A stretch of 64,000 nt of DNA, taken from Diaphorobacter nitroreducens. Lineage in GTDB: Bacteria > Pseudomonadota > Gammaproteobacteria > Burkholderiales > Burkholderiaceae_C. A model generated the notes under the pieces. It did not search any database and had not been told where the DNA came from. It saw only the letters and a list, made by a program, of their open reading frames with translations. Below, one piece after another: positions 1-8,765 of the stretch (positions are counted from its first letter, which is position 1; every line of letters starts with the position of its first letter). The position numbers were made by a program, and so were the translations under genes. The stretch lies in the NCBI GenBank assembly GCA_003755025.1, contig RJVL01000001.1:1-64000 (forward strand), in the 5' to 3' direction.

Positions 1-93
<93 letters not shown>

Positions 94-120
94 TCCAGCA
101 AAGCACTGAAGGAATACACA

Positions 121-432
121 ATGTCCAAGCAAAAGATCCGCATCCGCCTGAAGGCATTCGACTACAAGCTGATCGATCAGTCTGCAGCCGAGATCGTTGA
201 CACCGCCAAGCGTACCGGCGCCATCGTCAAGGGCCCCGTGCCCCTGCCGACGCGCATGAAGCGCTTCGACATCCTGCGCTCGCCGCACGTCAACAAGACC
301 AGCCGCGACCAGTTCGAAATCCGCACGCACCAGCGCCTGATGGACATCGTCGATCCCACGGACAAGACGGTGGACGCCCTGATGAAGCTGGACTTGCCGG
401 CTGGCGTGGACGTCGAAATCAAGCTCCAGTAA
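121..432 (+). CDS. rpsJ: 30S ribosomal protein S10
   Basis: This 103-residue protein has the standard S10 length and hallmark stretches ([15 protein letters not shown] near the start, [17 protein letters not shown] in the middle). S10 sits in the 30S head and also acts as NusE in antitermination complexes. The start is the ATG at 121, preceded by a GAAGGAAT ribosome-binding site. It follows tuf by 27 bases. The next gene, rplC, is 246 bases away across two hairpins and a promoter, so S10 may be transcribed partly separately from the rest of the operon. Confidence 0.98.
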   Translation: MSKQKIRIRLKAFDYKLIDQSAAEIVDTAKRTGAIVKGPVPLPTRMKRFDILRSPHVNKTSRDQFEIRTHQRLMDIVDPTDKTVDALMKLDLPAGVDVEIKLQ

Positions 433-451
433 TCCCTTCCTGTTGCTTCGT

Positions 452-474
452 CCCGGTCCTCGCTGAGGACCGGG
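452..474 (+). terminator. Hairpin after rpsJ, possible weak terminator or attenuator
   Basis: A perfect 10-bp stem (CCCGGTCCTC / GAGGACCGGG) with a 3-base loop begins 19 bases after the rpsJ stop. The downstream bases are C- and A-rich rather than a T tract, so it is not a textbook Rho-independent terminator. It may dampen readthrough or protect the 3' end of the tuf-rpsJ message. Confidence 0.45.
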
Positions 475-481
475 CACCCCC

Positions 482-519
482 AACGCGGACTTGCTTGTAA
501 AAGCAGTCCGCGTTATACT
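482..519 (+). promoter_or_regulatory. Sigma-70 promoter for rplC and the S10 operon, overlapped by a hairpin
   Basis: A -35 element TTGCTT (491-496) is followed after exactly 17 bases by a -10 element TATACT (514-519), predicting a start near 526 and a leader of about 150 bases before rplC. The same DNA forms a long inverted repeat (482-514, outer arms AACGCGGAC and GTCCGCGTT, inner arms TGCTT and AAGCA) covering the -35 and spacer. The boxes are read directly. Promoter activity and any role for the inverted repeat are inferred. Confidence 0.7.
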
Positions 520-678
520 TTGCGGCTTCGCGTTTTTGCGTCCAATTTTGGATGCGTGATGCGGAGTTTTATCAACCTTCTTTCGCGCACATAGGTGCAA
601 GCCGTCGAGGCCAGCGCCCGTCGTGCAAACGTTCTGGCCAATTGAAGTCGGGGCGGCGGAAGTTTTGGAGAACAACCA

Positions 679-1353
679 ATGAGTCTGAGCAACTCCCTCG
701 GGTTGCTGGGCCGCAAGGTGGGCATGATGCGTCTGTTCACCGATGACGGGGACGCAGTGCCCGTCACGGTGGTGGATGTGTCCAACAACCGCGTGACCCA
801 GGTGAAAACCCAAGAGAACGATGGCTACGTGTCCCTGCAGGTCACGTTCGGTTCGCGCAAGGCATCTCGCGTGACCAAGCCTGAAGCTGGCCACCTCGCC
901 AAGGCGGGTGTCGAAGCCGGTGAAATCATCCGTGAATTCCGCGTGACCCCCGAAGTCGCAGGCAAGTACGCCGCTGGCGCTGCTGTGCCCGTGGCTGATG
1001 TGTTCGCCGTGGGCCAGAAGGTCGACGTGCAGGGCACCTCGATCGGTAAGGGCTTCGCCGGCACGATCAAGCGCCACAACTTCGGTTCGCAGCGCGCCTC
1101 GCACGGTAACAGCCGTTCGCACAACGTTCCTGGCTCCATCGGTATGGCGCAGGATCCGGGTCGCGTGTTCCCTGGCAAGAAGATGACGGGTCACCTCGGT
1201 GATGTCACCGTCACGACGCAAAACCTCGACGTGGTTCGCATCGACGAAGCACGCCAACTGCTCTTGATTAAGGGCGCTGTTCCGGGCTCCAAGGGTGGGT
1301 TCGTCACGGTGCGTCCGGCTGTCAAGGCGCAAGCTTCCAAAGGAGCGAACTAA
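679..1353 (+). CDS. rplC: 50S ribosomal protein L3
   Basis: This 224-residue protein matches L3, an early-assembling 50S protein whose long loop approaches the peptidyl transferase centre. The segment [20 protein letters not shown] (about residues 137-156) is the conserved L3 loop region, and it carries the typical opening [18 protein letters not shown]. The ATG at 679 follows a GGAGAACAACC ribosome-binding region. Its stop codon shares one base with the rplD start (TAATG), indicating translational coupling. It is the first gene downstream of the promoter at 491-519. Confidence 0.98.
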
Positions 1354-1973
1354 TGCAGCTCGAACTCCTGAATGAACAGGGCCAGGCGGCGTCCAAGGTG
1401 GATGTGCCCGAGACCGTGTTCGACCGTCAGTACAACGAAGACCTGATCCATCAGATCGTCGTCGCTTACCAGGCCAACGCCCGTCAAGGCACGCGCGCCC
1501 AGAAGGACCGCGAGCAGGTCAAGCACTCGACCAAGAAGCCTTTCAAGCAAAAGGGTACTGGCAATGCACGTGCCGGTATGACCTCCTCGCCTCTGTGGCG
1601 TGGGGGCGGTCGCATCTTCCCGAACCTGCCTGAAGAAAACTTCTCGCAGAAGATCAACAAGAAGATGTACCGCGCTGGCATGGCTTCCATCCTGTCGCAG
1701 CTGGCCCGTGAAGGCCGCCTGGCGGTGGTGGACTCCCTGAAGCTTGATACGCCCAAGACCAAGGTCCTGGCCGACAAGTTCAAGGCCATGAACCTGCAAT
1801 CGGTGATGGTGATCGCCGATGAAGTGGACGAAAACCTGTACCTGGCATCCCGCAATCTGAAGAACGTGTTCGTGACCGAGCCGCGTTATGCAGATCCCGT
1901 GTCGCTGGTGCACTACAAGAAAGTGCTCGTCACCAAGGGCGCGATCGACAAACTCAAGGAGATGTTCGCATGA
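1353..1973 (+). CDS. rplD: 50S ribosomal protein L4
   Basis: This 206-residue protein is L4, with the basic [14 protein letters not shown] loop (here [20 protein letters not shown]) that lines the peptide exit tunnel. In enterobacteria L4 also represses its own operon. Whether this long rplC leader is an L4 target here cannot be told from the sequence. The gene overlaps rplC by one base and rplW by four (ATGA), so translation of the cluster is tightly coupled. Confidence 0.98.
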   Translation: MQLELLNEQGQAASKVDVPETVFDRQYNEDLIHQIVVAYQANARQGTRAQKDREQVKHSTKKPFKQKGTGNARAGMTSSPLWRGGGRIFPNLPEENFSQKINKKMYRAGMASILSQLAREGRLAVVDSLKLDTPKTKVLADKFKAMNLQSVMVIADEVDENLYLASRNLKNVFVTEPRYADPVSLVHYKKVLVTKGAIDKLKEMFA

Positions 1974-2284
1974 GCACGCTCAAGTTTGACGAAGGTCGTC
2001 TGATGCAAGTGTTGGTCGCTCCCATCGTGTCCGAAAAGGCCACCATGGTTGCCGAGAAGTCCAATGCTGTGACGTTCAAGGTGCTGCAGAACGCAACCAA
2101 GCCCGAGATCAAGGCCGCCGTGGAACTCATGTTCAAGGTGGAAGTGAAGGGCGTTTCTGTGGTGAACACCAAAGGCAAGACCAAGCGCTTTGGCAAGACC
2201 ATGGGCCGCCGCGATAACGTGCGCAAGGCCTATGTGCTGCTGAAGGAAGGTCAAGAGCTGAACCTGTCCGGGGAGGCTGCGTAA
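1970..2284 (+). CDS. rplW: 50S ribosomal protein L23
   Basis: At 104 residues this is a normal-length L23, with the family signature around [19 protein letters not shown] and a basic extended loop ([20 protein letters not shown]) that packs on 23S rRNA. L23 sits at the tunnel exit and docks trigger factor and SRP. Its ATG overlaps the rplD stop by four bases, and rplB begins three bases after its own stop. Confidence 0.98.
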   Translation: MSTLKFDEGRLMQVLVAPIVSEKATMVAEKSNAVTFKVLQNATKPEIKAAVELMFKVEVKGVSVVNTKGKTKRFGKTMGRRDNVRKAYVLLKEGQELNLSGEAA

Positions 2285-2287
2285 ACC

Positions 2288-3112
2288 ATGGCCGTTATCA
2301 AGATCAAACCGACTTCCCCGGGCCAGCGCGGCGCGGTGAAGATCTCGCGTGACCACCTGTACAAGGGTGAAGCGTTTGCAGGTCTGCTGGAACCCCAGTT
2401 CCAGAAGGCCGGCCGCAACAACAACGGTCACATCACCACCCGTCACAAGGGCGGTGGCCACAAGCACCACTACCGCGTGGTGGACTTCCGTCGCAACAAG
2501 GATGCCATCCCTGCCAAGGTGGAGCGCATCGAGTACGACCCGAACCGCACGGCCCACATCGCCCTGGTGTGCTACGCCGACGGCGAGCGCCGCTACATCA
2601 TTGCTCCGCGCAACCTGGAAGTGGGCGCCACGATCGTCAGCGGCTCCGAGGCGCCGATCCGCGTCGGTAACACGCTGCCGATCCGCAACATTCCCGTGGG
2701 CTCGACCATCCACTGCATCGAGCTCAAGCCCGGTGCCGGTGCGCAGATCGCCCGCTCCGCTGGTACGTCGGCCACGCTGCTGGCCCGCGAAGGCGTGTAC
2801 GCCCAGGTGCGTATGCGTTCGGGCGAAGTGCGCAAGATCCACATCGAGTGCCGCGCCACGATCGGCGAAGTCGCCAACGAAGAGCACAGCCTGCGCCAAC
2901 TGGGCAAGGCCGGTGTGAAGCGTTGGATGGGTATCCGTCCCACGGTGCGTGGCGTTGCCATGAACCCGATCGACCACCCGCACGGTGGTGGTGAGGGCCG
3001 TACCGGCGAGGGCCGTCATGCTGTTGACCCATGGGGCAACCTGACGAAGGGCTACCGCACCCGCAACAACAAGCGCACACAAGTGATGATTGTGTCGCGT
3101 CGCAAGAAGTAA
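2288..3112 (+). CDS. rplB: 50S ribosomal protein L2
   Basis: This 274-residue protein is L2, one of the most conserved 50S proteins and needed for subunit association and peptidyl transfer. The near-invariant C-terminal stretch [18 protein letters not shown] is present, including the histidine implicated in activity. It starts three bases after rplW and ends ten bases before rpsS, inside one operon. Confidence 0.99.
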   Translation: MAVIKIKPTSPGQRGAVKISRDHLYKGEAFAGLLEPQFQKAGRNNNGHITTRHKGGGHKHHYRVVDFRRNKDAIPAKVERIEYDPNRTAHIALVCYADGERRYIIAPRNLEVGATIVSGSEAPIRVGNTLPIRNIPVGSTIHCIELKPGAGAQIARSAGTSATLLAREGVYAQVRMRSGEVRKIHIECRATIGEVANEEHSLRQLGKAGVKRWMGIRPTVRGVAMNPIDHPHGGGEGRTGEGRHAVDPWGNLTKGYRTRNNKRTQVMIVSRRKK

Positions 3113-3122
3113 GGGGTAGCAA

Positions 3123-3401
3123 ATGACTCGTTCTCTCAAAAAGGGTCCGTTTGTTGACCATCACCTGGTCGCCAAGGTCGAAAAGGCCATTGCTACCAAG
3201 GACAAGAAGCCAGTCAAGACCTGGTCGCGTCGCTCCATGGTTCTGCCCGAGTTCATCGGTCTGACCATTGCCGTGCACAACGGCAAGCAGCACGTGCCGG
3301 TTTATGTCACCGACCAGATGGTGGGCCACAAGCTGGGCGAATTCGCCCTGACGCGCACCTTCAAGGGTCACCCCGCGGACAAAAAAGTCCAGAAGAAGTA
3401 A
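3123..3401 (+). CDS. rpsS: 30S ribosomal protein S19
   Basis: A 92-residue S19 opening with [15 protein letters not shown] and containing the conserved [20 protein letters not shown] segment. S19 forms a head complex with S13 and contacts the A-site tRNA. The start follows a GGGGTAGCAA ribosome-binding region, and rplV begins nine bases downstream. Confidence 0.98.
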   Translation: MTRSLKKGPFVDHHLVAKVEKAIATKDKKPVKTWSRRSMVLPEFIGLTIAVHNGKQHVPVYVTDQMVGHKLGEFALTRTFKGHPADKKVQKK

Positions 3402-3410
3402 GGAACGACC

Positions 3411-3743
3411 ATGTCTGAAACACGTGCAGTCCTCCGGGGCGTCCGTCTGTCGGTGGACAAGGGTCGCCTGGTCGCTGACCTGATCCGCGGCAAGAAAGTG
3501 GACCAAGCCCTGAACATCCTGGCCTTCACGCAGAAAAAAGCTGCCGTGATCGTCAAGAAGGTGCTGGAGTCCGCCATCGCCAACGCCGAGCACAACGACG
3601 GCGCCGACATCGACGACCTGAAGGTCAAGACCATCTTCGTCGAGCAAGGCACCACGCTCAAGCGCTTCACCGCGCGCGCCAAGGGTCGCGGCAACCGCAT
3701 CAGCAAGCCCACGTGCCACATCTACGTGACCGTAGGTAACTGA
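3411..3743 (+). CDS. rplV: 50S ribosomal protein L22
   Basis: This 110-residue protein is L22, with conserved [20 protein letters not shown] near the start and the extended hairpin ([20 protein letters not shown]) that reaches into the exit tunnel, where macrolide-resistance changes map in other bacteria. The hairpin looks intact. It is flanked by rpsS and rpsC with short spacers. Confidence 0.98.
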   Translation: MSETRAVLRGVRLSVDKGRLVADLIRGKKVDQALNILAFTQKKAAVIVKKVLESAIANAEHNDGADIDDLKVKTIFVEQGTTLKRFTARAKGRGNRISKPTCHIYVTVGN

Positions 3744-3759
3744 GGCCTAAAGGAAGAAT

Positions 3760-4626
3760 ATGGGACAGAAAATCCATCCTACCGGCTTCCGCCTTGCTGT
3801 AAGCCGCAACTGGGCCAGCCGCTGGTATGCCAGCAACCGTGACTTCGCCGGCATGCTGGCCGAAGACATCAAGGTGCGCGAGTACCTGAAGGCCAAGCTG
3901 AAGAACGCCGCCGTGTCGCGCATCCTGATCGAGCGTCCTGCCAAGAACGCCCGTATCACGATCTTCTCGGCACGTCCCGGCGTTGTGATCGGCAAGAAGG
4001 GCGAGGACATCGAGAACCTGAAGAAGGAACTCGCGACCCGCCTGGGCGTGCCTGTCGCCGTGAACATCGAAGAAGTGCGTAAGCCCGAAATCGATGCCAA
4101 GCTGATCGCCGACTCGATCACCCAGCAGCTGGAAAAGCGCATCATGTTCCGCCGCGCTATGAAGCGCGCCATGCAGAACGCGATGCGCCTGGGCGCCCAG
4201 GGCATCAAGATCATGTCCTCGGGCCGTCTGAACGGTATCGAAATCGCCCGTACCGAGTGGTACCGCGAAGGCCGTGTGCCGCTGCACACCCTGCGCGCCG
4301 ACATCGACTACGGCACCTCCGAAGCCAAGACCACCTATGGTGTGATCGGCGTGAAGGTGTGGGTCTACAAGGGCGACACGCTGGGCCGCAACGATCTGCC
4401 CGCCGCCGAGACGCCGCGTCCTGAAGAAGAGCGCCGTCCCCGTGGTCCGCGCCGCGATGGCCGCCCAGGCGACCGCGCCGGTGCTGGCCGTGGCGGCCGC
4501 CGCCCGATGGGCACCAATGCAGCCCCTGCCGACGGTAGCGACAAGCCTGCCGGCGCTGGTGGCGATTCCGTTAAGCGCGTCAAGAGCGCGCCCGCTGCCG
4601 CAGCGGCGGACGGTAAAGGAGAATAA
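3760..4626 (+). CDS. rpsC: 30S ribosomal protein S3 with extended C-terminal tail
   Basis: Residues 1 to about 212 are a standard S3 with its KH domain (around [17 protein letters not shown]) and C-terminal domain ending near [14 protein letters not shown]3 helps form the mRNA entry tunnel and has helicase-like function. At 288 residues it is some 55 longer than the E. coli protein. The extra tail is low-complexity, rich in Arg, Gly, Pro and Ala ([19 protein letters not shown]) and probably disordered. Long S3 tails are known in Burkholderiales, so this is lineage character rather than an error. Confidence 0.98.
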   Translation: MGQKIHPTGFRLAVSRNWASRWYASNRDFAGMLAEDIKVREYLKAKLKNAAVSRILIERPAKNARITIFSARPGVVIGKKGEDIENLKKELATRLGVPVAVNIEEVRKPEIDAKLIADSITQQLEKRIMFRRAMKRAMQNAMRLGAQGIKIMSSGRLNGIEIARTEWYREGRVPLHTLRADIDYGTSEAKTTYGVIGVKVWVYKGDTLGRNDLPAAETPRPEEERRPRGPRRDGRPGDRAGAGRGGRRPMGTNAAPADGSDKPAGAGGDSVKRVKSAPAAAAADGKGE

Positions 4627-4628
4627 AC

Positions 4629-5045
4629 ATGCTGCAACCTGCTCGCCGCAAGTTCCGTAAGGAGCAAAAAGGCCGCAACACCGGCGTTGCCACGCGTGGC
4701 AATTCGGTGGCTTTCGGTGACTTCGGTCTGAAGTGCACGGACCGTGGCCGTCTGACGGCCCGCCAGATCGAGGCCGCACGCCGTGCGATCTCCCGCCACG
4801 TCAAGCGTGGTGGCCGTATCTGGATCCGCGTGTTCCCCGACAAGCCGATCTCTACCAAGCCCGCTGAAGTGCGTATGGGTAACGGTAAGGGCAACCCCGA
4901 GTACTACGTGGCTGAGATTCAGCCCGGCAAGGTGGTGTTCGAGATCGTTGGCGTGCCCGAAGAGCTGGCCCGTGAAGCGTTCCGCCTGGCTGCTGCCAAG
5001 CTGCCGCTGCGCACCACGTTCGTTGCCCGTCAGATTGGCGCCTAA
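4629..5045 (+). CDS. rplP: 50S ribosomal protein L16
   Basis: At 138 residues this is a normal L16, with the conserved start [16 protein letters not shown] and the segment [21 protein letters not shown]16 sits near the A site and helps position tRNA. The arginine-bearing PEVRMGKG-type motif modified by the oxygenase YcfD in some bacteria appears as [10 protein letters not shown]. It starts two bases after the rpsC stop. Confidence 0.98.
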   Translation: MLQPARRKFRKEQKGRNTGVATRGNSVAFGDFGLKCTDRGRLTARQIEAARRAISRHVKRGGRIWIRVFPDKPISTKPAEVRMGNGKGNPEYYVAEIQPGKVVFEIVGVPEELAREAFRLAAAKLPLRTTFVARQIGA

Positions 5046-5057
5046 GGAGAAATCAAC

Positions 5058-5255
5058 ATGACGAAATCTGCTGAACTCCGCCAAAAAGACGTGGCCGGCC
5101 TGGAAGCCGAAATCAAGTCGCTGCAAAAGGCCCATTTCGGCCTGCGCATGCAAAAGGCCACGCAACAGCTGGGCAACACTGCCACGCTGAAGGCCACGCG
5201 CCGCGATATCGCCCGCGCCAAGACCATTCTTGCTGAAAAGCAAGCCGCCAAGTAA
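5058..5255 (+). CDS. rpmC: 50S ribosomal protein L29
   Basis: This 65-residue, mostly helical protein fits L29 ([20 protein letters not shown], then [15 protein letters not shown]), which binds at the tunnel exit beside L23. An AAGGAGAAATC ribosome-binding site precedes the ATG at 5058. The gene lies in the usual place between rplP and rpsQ. Confidence 0.97.
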   Translation: MTKSAELRQKDVAGLEAEIKSLQKAHFGLRMQKATQQLGNTATLKATRRDIARAKTILAEKQAAK

Positions 5256-5264
5256 GGAGCCGAC

Positions 5265-5534
5265 ATGACGGAAGCTAAAAAATCCCTCAAGCGCACCTTG
5301 GTTGGCAAGGTGGTCAGCGACAAGCGCGCCAAGACCGTGACCGTGCTGGTCGAGCGCCGTGTGAAGCACCCCATCTACGACAAGATCATGATCAAGTCGA
5401 GCAAGTACCACGCCCATGATGAGAATGGCGAGTACAAGATGGGCGACACCATCGAGATCACGGAGAGCCGTCCGCTCTCCAAGACCAAGAACTGGGTGGC
5501 CACGCGCCTGGTGCAAAAGGCCGGGCTGCTCTAA
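5265..5534 (+). CDS. rpsQ: 30S ribosomal protein S17
   Basis: This 89-residue protein is S17, an OB-fold primary 16S rRNA binder, with typical [20 protein letters not shown] and [23 protein letters not shown] segments. It is the last gene of the cluster here. A strong terminator 33 bases later separates it from a non-ribosomal gene, so the operon ends at the same point as the E. coli S10 operon and the spc genes must lie elsewhere. Confidence 0.98.
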   Translation: MTEAKKSLKRTLVGKVVSDKRAKTVTVLVERRVKHPIYDKIMIKSSKYHAHDENGEYKMGDTIEITESRPLSKTKNWVATRLVQKAGLL

Positions 5535-5566
5535 GCCTTCGCAGACGCCGTCTGCGCGCCTCCGAG

Positions 5567-5599
5567 AAACGACCCACAATGTGGGTCGTTTTTCTTTTT
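5567..5599 (+). terminator. Rho-independent terminator of the S10 operon
   Basis: An 11-bp perfect stem (AAACGACCCAC / GTGGGTCGTTT) with a 3-base loop is followed by TTCTTTTT. It begins 33 bases after rpsQ and is the clear end of the ribosomal operon. Confidence 0.92.
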
Positions 5600-5648
5600 G
5601 GGGCCCGCAGATCCTGCCAGGGCCCTCCAACCCAGCAAGGAGATTCTC

Positions 5649-6155
5649 ATGATCCAAGTCGGCGACACGCTGCCCGCCATCACACTGATGGAATACTCGG
5701 AAGTCGAGGGCAATGGCTGCAGCCTCGGCCCGAACCCGGTGGATGTGCAAAAGGCCGCCGCGGGCAAGACGATTGCGCTGTTCGCGGTGCCGGGCGCCTT
5801 CACGCCCACCTGCTCGGCCAAGCACGTTCCCGGCTACGTGGAGCAGGCGGGCGCCCTGAAGGCTGCCGGCGTGGACGAGATCTGGTGCCTGTCGGTGAAC
5901 GATGCCTTCGTGATGGGCGCGTGGGCGCGCGACCAGAAGACCGATGGCAAGGTGCGCATGCTGGCGGACGGCGACGCCGCCTTCGCCAAGGCCACCGGTC
6001 TGACGCTGGACTTGAACGGCAAGGGCCTGGGCCTGCGCAGCAACCGCTATTCCATGCTGGTCAAGGACGGCAAGGTGGTTGCCCTGAACGTCGAGGCGCC
6101 GGGCAAGTTCGAGGTGAGCGACGCCGCTACGCTGCTCGGCCAGGCCAAGGGCTGA
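5649..6155 (+). CDS. Peroxiredoxin (Prx5-like redoxin)
   Basis: This 168-residue cytoplasmic protein carries the peroxidatic motif PGAFTPTCSAKHVPGY, with the catalytic cysteine at residue 55. It should reduce hydrogen peroxide and alkyl hydroperoxides using a thiol donor. The order FAVPGAFTPTCS, then LSVNDAFVMGAW, is typical of the Prx5 (AhpC/TSA redoxin) group rather than 2-Cys AhpC. The ATG at 5649 is chosen over an upstream in-frame ATG at 5598 because an AAGGAGATTCTC ribosome-binding site precedes it and the family starts with MIQVGD. A GC hairpin at about 6213-6239 followed by TTT may terminate it. Confidence 0.95.
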   Translation: MIQVGDTLPAITLMEYSEVEGNGCSLGPNPVDVQKAAAGKTIALFAVPGAFTPTCSAKHVPGYVEQAGALKAAGVDEIWCLSVNDAFVMGAWARDQKTDGKVRMLADGDAAFAKATGLTLDLNGKGLGLRSNRYSMLVKDGKVVALNVEAPGKFEVSDAATLLGQAKG

Positions 6156-6242
6156 CGCCGCTGGCGCTGGTATCGGAGGGCTCCGGTGCTGGCACCACGC
6201 CGCAGGCGAAACGCCGCCCCGTCGCGAGATGTGGGCGGCTTT

Positions 6243-6300
6243 GCTATTATTTGGATAGCTGTTAACGCTTCCCAGATAAGCGCTAGAGGCCTAAAAGGCT
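6243..6300 (+). repeat. Intergenic ~60-bp repeat, copy 1
   Basis: This copy fits the pattern GCTAT, an AT stretch, ATAGCTG, then two GCGCT-type half-sites around a short loop and AGGCC (here GGATAGCTGTTAACGCTTCC then AAGCGCTAGAGGCC). It runs into the TAG stop codon of the acetyltransferase on the opposite strand (6299-6301). Confidence 0.75.
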
Positions 6301-6814
6301 AGTAAATTTCCGCTTTCAGGTAGTGCGAACCCGGCAGGGGGTTGTGGTAGTACGGCGGTATTTCCTCGAAGCCCAGTTCGGAATACAGCGCCCGCGCCGA
6401 TTCCATGCCGTCCAGCGTGTCCAGCAACACGCAGGCATAGCCGGCTTGCCGCGCCTGGTCCAGCATGGCCTCGGCCAACTGCCGCCCCAGGCCGAAGCCG
6501 CGGAACGCCTTGCGCACGTACAGGCGCTTCATCTCGCAGGCGTTGGGGTAGTCGGCGGTGTCCAGCGGCCGCAGGGCGCAGCACCCGGCAATGCTGCCCT
6601 CCACCTCGGCCAGCAGGATATGGCCACGCGGCGGCGCGTATTCGCCCGGCAGGGTGGCGAGTTCCTGCGCAAAGTTCTGGAACGACAGGTCCACGTCCAG
6701 GGTGTCGGCATATTCCTGGAAGATGTCGCGCACCACGTGCATCTCGTGGGGCAGGGCGGGGCTCAGCAGCGTAACGTCAGGGGAATGGTCCACTGTGCAG
6801 AAAGAATCCGGCAT
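6299..6814 (-). CDS. GNAT family N-acetyltransferase
   Basis: This 171-residue protein has a GNAT fold signature: KRLYVRKAFRGFGLGRQLAE contains the R/Q-x-x-G-x-G/A acetyl-CoA loop, followed by LLDTLDGMESARALYSELGF. It probably transfers an acetyl group to a small amine or a protein amine; the substrate is unknown. The ATG at 6814 is chosen because homology-like sequence begins soon after it; the frame stays open far upstream but overlaps the cytochrome gene there. It is convergent with the peroxiredoxin gene, and its stop lies at the edge of a repeat. Confidence 0.85.
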   Translation of the reverse strand: MPDSFCTVDHSPDVTLLSPALPHEMHVVRDIFQEYADTLDVDLSFQNFAQELATLPGEYAPPRGHILLAEVEGSIAGCCALRPLDTADYPNACEMKRLYVRKAFRGFGLGRQLAEAMLDQARQAGYACVLLDTLDGMESARALYSELGFEEIPPYYHNPLPGSHYLKAEIY

Positions 6815-6855
6815 GAAAAAGGCAGGGGCCAGTGTAGCCGCACCGCTGTGGGCAC

Positions 6856-7524
6856 TCAAAAAGCCCCCAGGCTGGCGACCCACCAGGCCAGCAGCGCGCT
6901 CAGAGCCGCCACAAGGGCCGCCCCTGCGCGGCTGAGCGCATCGTCGCGCGACGCGGGTGTGGCCCCGGGCAGTTGACGATCGCCGTGCACCATGGCGCCC
7001 ACCAGGGCCTGACGGCGCACCAGGGCGTAGAAAACAATCGCCGCCAGGTGCAGCGCGACGAGCCCCAACAGCGGGAATTGGCCCACGTCCTTGTGATACC
7101 AAGTGGCCTGCGATACCCACTCGCCAGAAACGAAGCGCGTGAGCGGACCGGCGAAGGCGATCTCGTCGTCGCTCAGCAGGCCGGTGCCTACCTGGGCCAG
7201 CAGCACCGCCAGCAGGGCAAAGACCGACAGTGCGCCCAGCGGCGAATGGCCGGGGCTGGTTACCTTGCCTTCCTGGTTGGCGAAGTGGCTGCGCAGGCGC
7301 GCGGGTGTGGGCAGGAAGCTCGCAAAACGCGACCAGCGTCCGCCCACCAGGCCCCAGGCCAGGCGAAAGGCCAGCAGCGCCAGCATCACGTAGCCCAGCC
7401 GCAGATGCCACTGCATGGCGTTGCCGCCCAGCTTGGCGGTGACGACCAGGGCGACGGTGGTCACGGCGAGCGACCAGTGGAACAGCCGGGTCGGCAAATC
7501 CCAGATGCGTACGGTGTGCGGCAT
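6856..7524 (-). CDS. Cytochrome b561 family membrane protein
   Basis: This 222-residue protein has about four hydrophobic helices and begins MPHTVRIWDLPTRLFHWSL, the typical start of bacterial b-type cytochromes of the b561/Ni,Fe-hydrogenase cytochrome group. Histidines at FHW (first helix), QWHLRLGY (second helix) and LVALHLAAI (later helix) can bind heme. It probably passes electrons between the quinone pool and a periplasmic partner. A cytochrome c' gene is divergent, 180 bases away, and such pairs are common in Burkholderiales, so the two may work together. A CACAAT box (7554-7559) upstream is a candidate -10. Confidence 0.88.
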   Translation of the reverse strand: MPHTVRIWDLPTRLFHWSLAVTTVALVVTAKLGGNAMQWHLRLGYVMLALLAFRLAWGLVGGRWSRFASFLPTPARLRSHFANQEGKVTSPGHSPLGALSVFALLAVLLAQVGTGLLSDDEIAFAGPLTRFVSGEWVSQATWYHKDVGQFPLLGLVALHLAAIVFYALVRRQALVGAMVHGDRQLPGATPASRDDALSRAGAALVAALSALLAWWVASLGAF

Positions 7525-7704
7525 GGTGAAGCGGGGGAGCGGAGGACGCGGCTATTGTGCCCAGCGTGCCCCCGGCGGGCTATATCCGACTGCCCTTCGG
7601 GCGCTTGCGGCCATGGCGTCACGCGGCCGCGCCATACTGCGCGCCGGCGCAGGGCGTCCAGCCGTCGCCGCAGCCATTCCCTTCCCCACGACAAGGTGCA
7701 TTCC

Positions 7705-8166
7705 ATGCCAATCAAAGCCCTCGCTCTTGCCGCCACCGCAGCAGCCGCCACGCTGGTGTCGCTGCCCGCCGCTGCCCAGTTCGCCAAGCCAGAAGATGCC
7801 ATCAAGTACCGCCAGGGTGCGCTGTTCGTGATGGGACAGCATTTCGGCCGCATCGGCGCTATGGCCAATGGCCGCGTGCCGTTCGACGCGAAGGCTGCGC
7901 AAGAGAATGCCGATACCGTTGCCGCCCTGGCCGCTTTGCCGTGGGCCGGCTTCGGCCCCGGCACGGACAAGGGCGCTCCCACCAAGGCCAAGCCCGGCGT
8001 GTGGACCGAACAGGCCAAGTTCCAGGAGTATGCCGACAAGTTCCAGGCCGAGGCCGCCAAGCTGGCCGCCGCCGCCAAGACGGGCAGCCTGGACAACCTG
8101 AAGGCCGCGTTCGGCCCTGCGGCCAATTCCTGCAAGGCGTGCCACGACGCCTACCGCGCACGTTGA
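7705..8166 (+). CDS. Cytochrome c' (c556-type), periplasmic
   Basis: This 153-residue protein has a Sec signal peptide (MPIKALALAATAAAATLVSL, cleavage after PAAA) and one heme site, CKACH (C143, C146, H147), near the C-terminus. That placement and the four-helix style identify the cytochrome c' family, which binds NO and CO or carries electrons. The start at 7705 gives the signal peptide directly; the frame upstream is open but meaningless. It lies opposite the b561-type cytochrome and is followed by a repeat fused to a terminator. Confidence 0.93.
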   Translation: MPIKALALAATAAAATLVSLPAAAQFAKPEDAIKYRQGALFVMGQHFGRIGAMANGRVPFDAKAAQENADTVAALAALPWAGFGPGTDKGAPTKAKPGVWTEQAKFQEYADKFQAEAAKLAAAAKTGSLDNLKAAFGPAANSCKACHDAYRAR

Positions 8167-8169
8167 TGC

Positions 8170-8228
8170 GCTATTGAACTAGTAGCTGCTAGCGCTTGCT
8201 GCATAAGCGCGAAAGGCCGATTTCGTTC
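8170..8228 (+). repeat. Intergenic ~60-bp repeat, copy 2
   Basis: The copy reads GCTATTGAACTAGTAGCTGC, then TAGCGCTTGCTGCATAAGCG, then an AAGGCCGATTT end. It begins four bases after the cytochrome c' stop, and its last bases form the left arm of the following terminator. Confidence 0.8.
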
Positions 8229-8246
8229 AGGAAATCGGCCTTTTTT
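8214..8246 (+). terminator. Terminator of cytochrome c', built on the repeat end
   Basis: An 11-bp perfect stem (AGGCCGATTTC / GAAATCGGCCT) with a 6-base loop runs straight into five more Ts. The left arm is the end of repeat copy 2. It lies between convergent genes and also has a partial A tract on the other side. Confidence 0.9.
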
Positions 8247-8261
8247 CTGAAGAAAGGTGCC

Positions 8262-8765
8262 TCAGGCTTCGGCCAGCAGGCGTTCGATGAGCTTGTGCAG
8301 CTCCTCGAAATCGGGTGCGCCGATGTAGCTCTTCACGATCTCTCCGCGCTTGTTGACGATGTACGTGGTGGGGGTGAGCTTCACGTCGCCCCAGGCCTTG
8401 GCCACGGCGCCGGTGTTGTCGATGGCCACCTTGAATGGCAGCTTGCGCGTCTCGGTGAAGTTGACCACGTAGCTCGGCGGGTCGTAGCTCATGGCCACGG
8501 CCAGCGTCTCGAAGCCCTGGCCTTTGTACTTGTCGTAGGTCGCGACGATCTCGGGCATCTCCGCCACGCAGGTGGTGCAACTGGTGGCCCAGAAGTTCAC
8601 CAGCGCCACCTTGCCCTTGAGGTCGGCGGTGGTCTGCTGCGAACCGTCGAGCAGAACAAACGTGGACTGGGGTGCCTGGGATGTGCCCGAGCCCAGCACC
8701 ACCACGGCGCCCACGGCAGCGCCCGCCACCAGGGCGCCCGCCGCCAGCCATTTCTTGATCTGCAT
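8262..8765 (-). CDS. TlpA-family thiol:disulfide redoxin, membrane-anchored or periplasmic
   Basis: This 167-residue protein starts with a signal anchor (MQIKKWLAAGALVAGAAVGA) followed by a thioredoxin-like domain with the active site WATSCTTC (CxxC). Later features are LTPTTYIVNKRGEIV with the cis-proline threonine pair, and a helical end. It probably reduces or transfers disulfides in the periplasm, for example in cytochrome c maturation. The ATG at 8765 gives the best signal sequence. No dedicated partner is adjacent. Confidence 0.9.
   Translation of the reverse strand: MQIKKWLAAGALVAGAAVGAVVVLGSGTSQAPQSTFVLLDGSQQTTADLKGKVALVNFWATSCTTCVAEMPEIVATYDKYKGQGFETLAVAMSYDPPSYVVNFTETRKLPFKVAIDNTGAVAKAWGDVKLTPTTYIVNKRGEIVKSYIGAPDFEELHKLIERLLAEA

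Noticed and set aside
1913..3139. A 408-codon minus-strand frame opposite ribosomal protein genes
   Set aside because: It overlaps several essential ribosomal genes and has no recognisable domain.
3760..4626. Frameshift as the reason for the long S3 C-terminus
   Set aside because: The tail is continuous, basic and low-complexity, ends just before rplP with a ribosome-binding site, and such tails are normal in this lineage.
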